Shown here: positions 58,536-64,000 of the stretch, piece by piece
How the letters are laid out: each line of letters starts with the position of its first letter
Position numbering within the stretch: the stretch's first letter is position 1
NCBI RefSeq assembly: GCF_033118175.1
Contig: NC_083698.1
Coordinates: 48,401,501-48,465,500 of the forward strand
Source: Dama dama
Taxonomy: Eukaryota; Chordata; Mammalia; Artiodactyla; Cervidae
Direction of reading: 5' to 3'
DNA: 64,000 nucleotides
Made by a program: the position numbers and the translations under genes
The notes under the pieces: model-generated
What the model was told of the DNA's origin: nothing
Seen by the model: only the letters and a program-made list of their open reading frames with translations
The model's database searches: none

Positions 58536-59135
58536 AAAAAAACCCTGAATATTCAAGAAATTTGAGACAACTACATAAGGTGTAATATATCTGTAGTAGG
58601 AATACCAGAAGAAAAAAGAGAGAAATAAACAAAAGAAACATTTGAAGCAATAACAACAGAAAAATTCCCCCAAATTAATGTCAGACACCAAACCACAATC
58701 CAGGAAGCTCAGTGAACACCAAGCAGGATTGATGCCCCTCAAAACCCCACACCTACACATCATATTCAAACTGAAGAAAATCAAACACAGAGTAAACAAC
58801 TTGAAAGAAGAGGAAAATACACTATACCTAAAAGGAGAAAAGATAAGAATTACATGTGCTCAGAATAAGAATTACTGCTCAGAAACCATGCAGGCAAGAG
58901 TGGGGTGAAATATTATCATTTAAAATATTGACAAAAAAACCACAAAACCTAGCATTCAGTACCCTGCAAAATTAACATACAAAAGTAAAGGAGAAATGAA
59001 AACAGTGTGAAACAAACAAAAACTGAGGGATTTGTTGCCAGTAGACCTACCTTGAAAGAAACTTTAAAAAGAAGTTCTTCAGGAACACATGCCAGAATCT
59101 CAGATCTACATGAAAAAAGGAAGAGCATCAGAGAA
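58536..59135 (+). mobile_element. Older L1, ORF1 region, right part
   Basis: Continues the older L1 after the young insertion. It encodes diverged ORF1 C-terminal sequence (blocks gcaataacaacagaaaaatt, tgtcagacaccaaaccac, aggaagctcagtgaacacc). Confidence 0.75.
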
Positions 59136-59139
59136 TGAA

Positions 59140-60115
59140 TTAATAAAGGCAAACATTTGCAAAGATACATCTGATAAAGGACTTTTATCCACAGTATACA
59201 AAAAACTCTTAAAACTCACCAATGAGCCCATGAACAACCCAATTTAAAAATGTGCAAAAGACCTGAACAGACATCACACCAAAGAAGATAAACAGATGGC
59301 AAATAAGCATATGAAAAATTTTCAACATTATATGTCATCAGGAAAATACAAATTAAAACAACAAGATAAAAGTATATATCTATTAGAATGGCCAAATTTC
59401 CAAATATTGACAGCATCAAATGCTGGTGAGGATTCAGAGACACAAGAATTCCTATTCATTACTGGTGGGAATGCAAAATGGTATAGCCACTTTGGAAAAC
59501 AGTTTAAAGGTTTCTCACAAAATAAAATATACTCTTACCACAAGATCCTTGGTATTTACCCAAAGGACTTGAAAAGTTCTTTCCACACAAAAAGCTGCAC
59601 AGGAATGCTTATTCATAATTGCCAGAAGTTGAACTCAACCAAGATATCCTTCATTAGGTGAATGGATAAGTAAATGGTGGTAGATCTAGACAACAGAATA
59701 TTATTCTCTACCAAAATGAAATATCAAGCCATGAGAAGATATGGCTTTTAAATCTGAAGGAGAAAACAAACACAATTACTAAGTAAGAGAAGTCAATCTG
59801 AAAAGGCTACATACTGTATAATTCCAATTATGTACCATTCAAGAAAAGGCAAAACTATGAAAAGAATAAAAAGATCATTGGTTAACAGAGCTTAGTAAGG
59901 AGGAAGGAAGAAATAAGGGTTCACCAAGAATGAAACTTAATGTAAACACTGGATTTTGGGTGATAATGATGTGTTGATTGTAACAAATGTACCACTCTGG
60001 TGTAGTATGTTGAGAGTGGGGAAGGCTGGAGAAGGCGGGGGGTGTTACAGGAACTCTACTTTCTTCTCAATTTTGCTGTGAACTTATAACTGTACTAAAA
60101 AATAAAGTTTATTAA
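59140..60115 (+). mobile_element. Old L1 ORF2 end and 3' UTR
   Basis: A diverged ORF2 C-terminal segment (gataaaggacttttatcc, tactggtgggaatgcaaaa, attcataattgccagaag) is followed by a long 3' UTR ending in aaataaagtttattaa. It may be the 3' end of the same old L1, with most of ORF2 deleted near 59138. Confidence 0.75.
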
Positions 60116-60574
60116 TTTAAATACCTGAACTTGAAAAACTAGAATAGAGCATGCTCTGACACTTCCTTCTTGGGGTCACATGTGAAAATAAAATTTTTTT
60201 CTCCCAGTAAGAAAACAGAGTTGGAGGCTGCAGCACTCAGTAGGGATCTACAGCCCATCTACCACATAATGGCACCTGCATCTTTCATAATGAAACTCTG
60301 CAAAGAAGAAAAGGGGCCCCAAGAAGCCTCATCAATGAACAATAGGGATTTGGACAAAGAAAGCCACCTAGGTTCTAGTGTAGAAATGCTATTTCTTTGA
60401 TGAGATTTGCTCACTTGTCAAGAAAGTAGTAAAAATAACTACTGCTCACTGAATAAACTTTCAAAGAAATAAATGAACTGTTTTGGAATATATATACATA
60501 TTATATATAATTTTTATTCTATAAGTCTACATTTTAAAACAAATAAGCTAAGAAGTGTCCTCAGTCATGAAGGT
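60116..60574. other. Unassigned interval
   Basis: A 76-codon open frame at 60170-60400 is not recognised. The rest is AT-rich. Confidence 0.3.
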
Positions 60575-60703
60575 GGGGACGTTAAGTAGATATTTGTACA
60601 ACCATGTTCATAAAAGCATCATCCAACATAGTCAAAAGATGGAAGCAACCTAAGGGTCCATTGACAAATGTATGGAGAGAGCAAAATGTCATATATATAT
60701 GCA
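60575..60703 (+). mobile_element. Old L1 3' fragment, left of the mariner
   Basis: A typical end-of-ORF2 block (ttcataaaagcatcatcc, aaaagatggaagcaacc) breaks off at the mariner and resumes at 61977. Confidence 0.7.
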
Positions 60704-61976
60704 TTGGGTTGGCCAAAAATTTGTTTGAGTTTTTCTATAAATTGACTATCTAGTAATGCTTAGTTGTCCTTAACTTCATTTGAAAACATTTTAAGATTGT
60801 GTTGCTTCAGCTGTCCTATCAATGTGCATTAAAGAAAAAAAAAAACTTACCATAATTGGTGAATTTTTGAGTAGCCATTTTAATATTGATGATGGAATAA
60901 AAAAGCAGTATTTTTAGCATATTATGCTTTATTATTTCAAGAAAGGTAAAAAACACAACTGAGACACAAAGAAAGATTAGTGCAGTCTATGGAGACGGTG
61001 CCGTGACTGGCTGAACATGGCTAAAGTGGTTTGTGAAGTTTCATGCTGGAGATTTCTTGTTGGATGGTGCTCCACAGTTGGGTAGACCAGTTGAAGTTGA
61101 CAGTGATCAAATCAAGACACCGAGATCAATGCTATGCCACACAGGAGATAGCCAACATATCCAAATATCCAAAATATCGAAATCAAGCACTGAAAATCTT
61201 GTGCACCAGCCTGGTTATGTTCATCACTTTGATGTTTGGGTCCCAGATAATTTAAGCAAAAAAACCTTCTCGCCCATATTTCCATATGCTATTCTCTACT
61301 TAAAGGTAACAAAAGATCCCTTTTAAAAACAATCTGTGATGGGGGATGAAAAATGGATACTGTACAATAATGTGGAACAGCAGAGATCATGGGGCAAAAT
61401 GAACCACCACCAAACACAACAAAGGCCAGCCTTCATCCAAAGAAGGTGATCCCAAAGAAGGGATTGGTAGGGAGTCTTCTATAATGAGTTCCTTTGGAAA
61501 ACAAAACTATTAATTCCAACAGGTACTGCTCCCAATTAGACAAACTGAAAGCAGCATTTAACGTAAAGCATCTGGAATTAGCCAACAGAAAACACATGCT
61601 CTTCCACCAGGATAATGCTAGGCTGCATGTTTCTTTGACAATCAGACAAAAACTGTTACAGATTGACTGGGAATCCGTATTCATCCACTGTATTCATCAG
61701 ACACTGTAACTTCAGATTTCCATTTATTTTGGTCTTTACACAATTCTCTTTATGGAAAAAAATTCCCTGGAAGACTGTAAAAGGTACCTGGAATAGTTCT
61801 TTGCTCAAAAAGATAAAACGTTTTGGGGAGATGGAATAATGAAGTTGCCTGAAAAATGGCAGAAGGTAGCGGAACAAAACGGTGAATACACTGTTCAATC
61901 AAGTTCTTGGTGAAAATGAAAAATGTGTCTTATTTTTACCTGAAACTGAAGAAAGTTTTACTTTTGGCCAACCTAG
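60704..61976 (+). mobile_element. Full-length mariner DNA transposon
   Basis: The element is 1273 bp. The left terminus ttgggttggccaaaa (60704-60718) is matched, in reverse, by ttttggccaacctag (61962-61976). A TA follows on the right (61977-61978); the left partner is CA, a one-base decay of TA. Insertion into TA and the length both fit mariner. It sits inside an L1 3' end. Confidence 0.92.
60830..61920 (+). pseudogene. Mariner transposase, decayed
   Basis: Mariner transposases are DD34D enzymes that cut and paste the element. The first catalytic aspartate is in a GDEKW motif (codon 61345-61347). The second is in FHQDNAR (codon 61611-61613), about 89 residues on, as expected. The third acidic region around 61700 survives as a short TCAGAC/TTCAGATTTC block but in another frame, after a small deletion. 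Frameshifts and stops occur throughout; the longest open pieces are 61033-61326 and 61494-61709. Confidence 0.85.
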
Positions 61977-62360
61977 TAACCTACAATGGAATATTAATCA
62001 ACCTTTAAAATTCTGACATATGCTACAACATGAAAAACCCTCCTGAAGACATTGTTAAGTGAAATAAGCCAATCATAAAATGACAAATACTAATGATTGC
62101 ACTCATATGAAGTATTCGGAGTAGTTAAATTCAGAGAGACCAAAGATAGAATGGTAGCTGCCAGGAGCTGAGGGAAAGGATAAATAGGGAGTTAGGTTTA
62201 ATGGTTACAGAGCTTCAGTTTTGCAAAATGAAAACATTTCTGTGAATGGATCATGATGACGATTTCCAACAATGTGAACATACTTAGTTGCTGAACTGTA
62301 CATTGAGAAATGGTTTTAAAATAGTAAATTTTAGGTTATGTATATTTCAACACAATTTAA
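61977..62360 (+). mobile_element. Old L1 3' fragment, right of the mariner
   Basis: The segment has 'caatggaatattaatcaacc', then 'gtgaaataagccaatcat' and a 3' UTR with ggtagctgccaggagctgag and gaactgtacattgagaaatg. Confidence 0.78.
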
Positions 62361-62514
62361 AAACAGAAATAATGTTTTAGACTATCTTACTGCACTTGGG
62401 ATTCTCAAGAAGCTGTATCTAAAAGAAAGATGAATATTCTGTGTTCCATAATCTTTAGAGACTGAAGACATCAATGAGACATAACTCATGAAAACATCTG
62501 AAAACAGCCAAGTT

Positions 62515-63258
62515 TCACACAAATATATGGATTTTATTGACACATGATATTCCCTTACCATAATAAATAGAATGCAATCTTAATGGTTAGTGTGGAGTTG
62601 AGAAGGCAGTGTGTTCTTGATAGGGGTGGTCAGATTTTGTGGTACCATTTTCTTAGAACTGCATCTAAGATGGAACCAGCATGTGGGCTGGGAATCACAC
62701 AGGTGTGTGCAACAGCATAATTCATAAACCCTGGTCAATATCCCCTCAATATTCCCCCAAGGTTTCCTCCCATCCCAGTTTTAACGTAATGTATCATAAA
62801 AATAGCTAGTGCCATAAAAAGTCAACATTTCAAATATAAAAATTCTTTTATACAAATATAATTCATAATATAATCATTCTTAAAATACAGCCATTTATAT
62901 ATGGGCTTGAAACATTATTAAAATAAATATTTTCTAGAGAAAATTTCATTTGCATCACAAAACTATAAAACAGAAGAATATAAAACTAATTCACGATTGA
63001 CTCTTCAGTGTTCAGTGTGCCCATTATTTCTCCCGCTCGGTATGTACAGTATGAAGTGCACATAGGTAGCCTGAAAACACACATCGCCCTCTCTACACCT
63101 AGATTTTGAATTTCATGTACATCTACATGGAGCGCCCACAGTCTTTCTGCCTGCACACTCTGTACCTGGAACTTCTGTGGTATGAGGGGTTTTCCTGTAC
63201 CAATACGCATTAAAGCATTTTTCCAGCCATTCTTCAGTTCAGCTATCTTATAAGTTTG
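62515..63258 (-). other. Possible terminal exon with 3' UTR (unproven)
   Basis: On the minus strand a frame is open from 63258 to a TAG at 62988-62986 (90 codons). It begins right after an AG (63260-63259) that follows a pyrimidine-rich stretch; an in-frame stop sits just upstream of that AG. The peptide (KNALMRIGTGKPLIPQKF in its first part) is not one I recognise. About 450 bases of AU-rich sequence follow, then a CAATAAA (signal at 62538-62533) with GT-rich sequence behind it. The absence of transposon sequence in this stretch is compatible with a conserved 3' UTR. Chance remains a fair explanation. Confidence 0.22.
62533..62538 (-). promoter_or_regulatory. Candidate poly(A) signal (AATAAA)
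   Basis: AATAAA on the minus strand, followed within 20-30 bases by a TTTGTGTG stretch. It is relevant only if the exon above is real. Confidence 0.3.
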
Positions 63259-64000
63259 CTACTTTCTGGAAGCAGAACCATTCACTGCCAAATCAAGGGA
63301 GCTACATCTTTGTTCCCTGCATGGGACTGTAACAGCCCATATCTCAATTAAGGGATGTTTTCTGATTGTCTAAATTATTTGGATTTGGGTATTGCTGAGC
63401 AGTACTAAGCCTGATTTCCAGGACTGGGAAGTTCTGTCTCCTGACACTAAGATCTTAGTGTCTCCTGACACTTAGATGTTGCATGGTGCATATTTGATGT
63501 GCTGCCTTGAGCCTCTCACAGTATTCCATTCCTTGCTTGGAAATAGGACTGTCTGAATCCTTAATAGACAATCTAGCTGTGTTTTTAAATACCATGGAGA
63601 AAGTAGAGAAGAAGGTATATAAACTGAGAGAAGCCACTCAAGTTCCAGTTAGCACTACTTAATTGTATCTCTAAATAGTATAATTACAGATCTTCTCTAC
63701 TATTACAAACGAGTAAGTCTGACTAAACAGTAAACTGAAGGATTAATCTGGCTGACGTTTACAGCCACTTTTTCAGTGACCACCAAAGGGAAAAGTTTTC
63801 AGGGAAGGCTGACTGGTGAACACAAGTGGTATATCTTCAAGGATTTGAAGTACCTGTCACATAATTTGACCACTGCCAGGAAGCCATGGATCCAGACCCA
63901 GGGGAGTGTCCTTAATTCCTCTTACCCACACTTCTTCTTCTTTTTTCCAAAAAAAAAAAATCATTCCTCCTTGTTTTCTGAAGCAGAAACTTTTTCCCTT

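Larger units (their letters stand above)
62361..64000. other. Repeat-free end of the window
   Basis: No recognised transposon. It holds the possible terminal exon described separately and several short frames. A 12-A run is near 63949-63960. Confidence 0.35.

Overview
The window is mammalian, and almost certainly ruminant (cattle or a close bovid), non-coding DNA. The call rests on four repeat classes seen together: BovB (RTE) LINEs, tRNA-headed Bov-tA SINEs, artiodactyl CHR SINEs, and ruminant-type L1 and ERV sequence. No intact host gene is visible. There is no operon structure, ribosomal RNA or CRISPR array. Almost every open frame belongs to a decayed transposon.

Layout. 1-5.45 kb: a class I ERV LTR end, a SINE, a BovB 3' part and a second, longer BovB that was itself hit by an antisense L1 tail. 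5.45-11.3 kb: AT-rich sequence, then a gammaretrovirus-like pol/env remnant with a SINE inside env, its 3' LTR, and a further LTR-like block. 11.3-14 kb: stacked L1 3' ends, one of them split by a solo class II LTR with exact target duplications, then another LTR-like block. 14.4-18.8 kb: SINEs, a tRNA-half retropseudogene, a CHR SINE, an L1 tail and a BovB. 18.8-31.6 kb: mostly unassigned sequence with SINEs, L2/MIR relics, an antisense BovB tail and an old LTR. 32.1-36.1 kb: the most complete BovB, with a 5' UTR. 36-42.4 kb: MaLR LTR, SINEs and a curious 99-bp duplication. 42.5-45.2 kb: a BovB with an inverted 5' half. 45.6-46.4 kb: a Tigger relic. 46.9-50.6 kb: a long BovB split by an antisense BovB tail. 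51-54.7 kb: a repeat-poor stretch, a BovB tail and two SINEs. 54.8-60.1 kb: an old L1 hosting a much younger 3.3-kb L1. 60.6-62.4 kb: an old L1 tail hosting a full-length mariner. 62.4-64 kb: no recognised repeat, with a possible terminal exon on the minus strand.

BovB copies cover about 16 kb, roughly a quarter of the window. The interest lies in the nesting, which gives a relative insertion order, and in a few small structures that repeat masking would miss: a tRNA-Ile 5' half flanked by target duplications, a twin-priming-like BovB inversion, a duplicated SINE-flanking segment, and two exon-like intervals.

Family assignments come from recognising sequence by eye. Exact subfamily names, divergence and ages were not computed. 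Boundaries are good to a few bases where target-site duplications are given, and to about 10-50 bases elsewhere.
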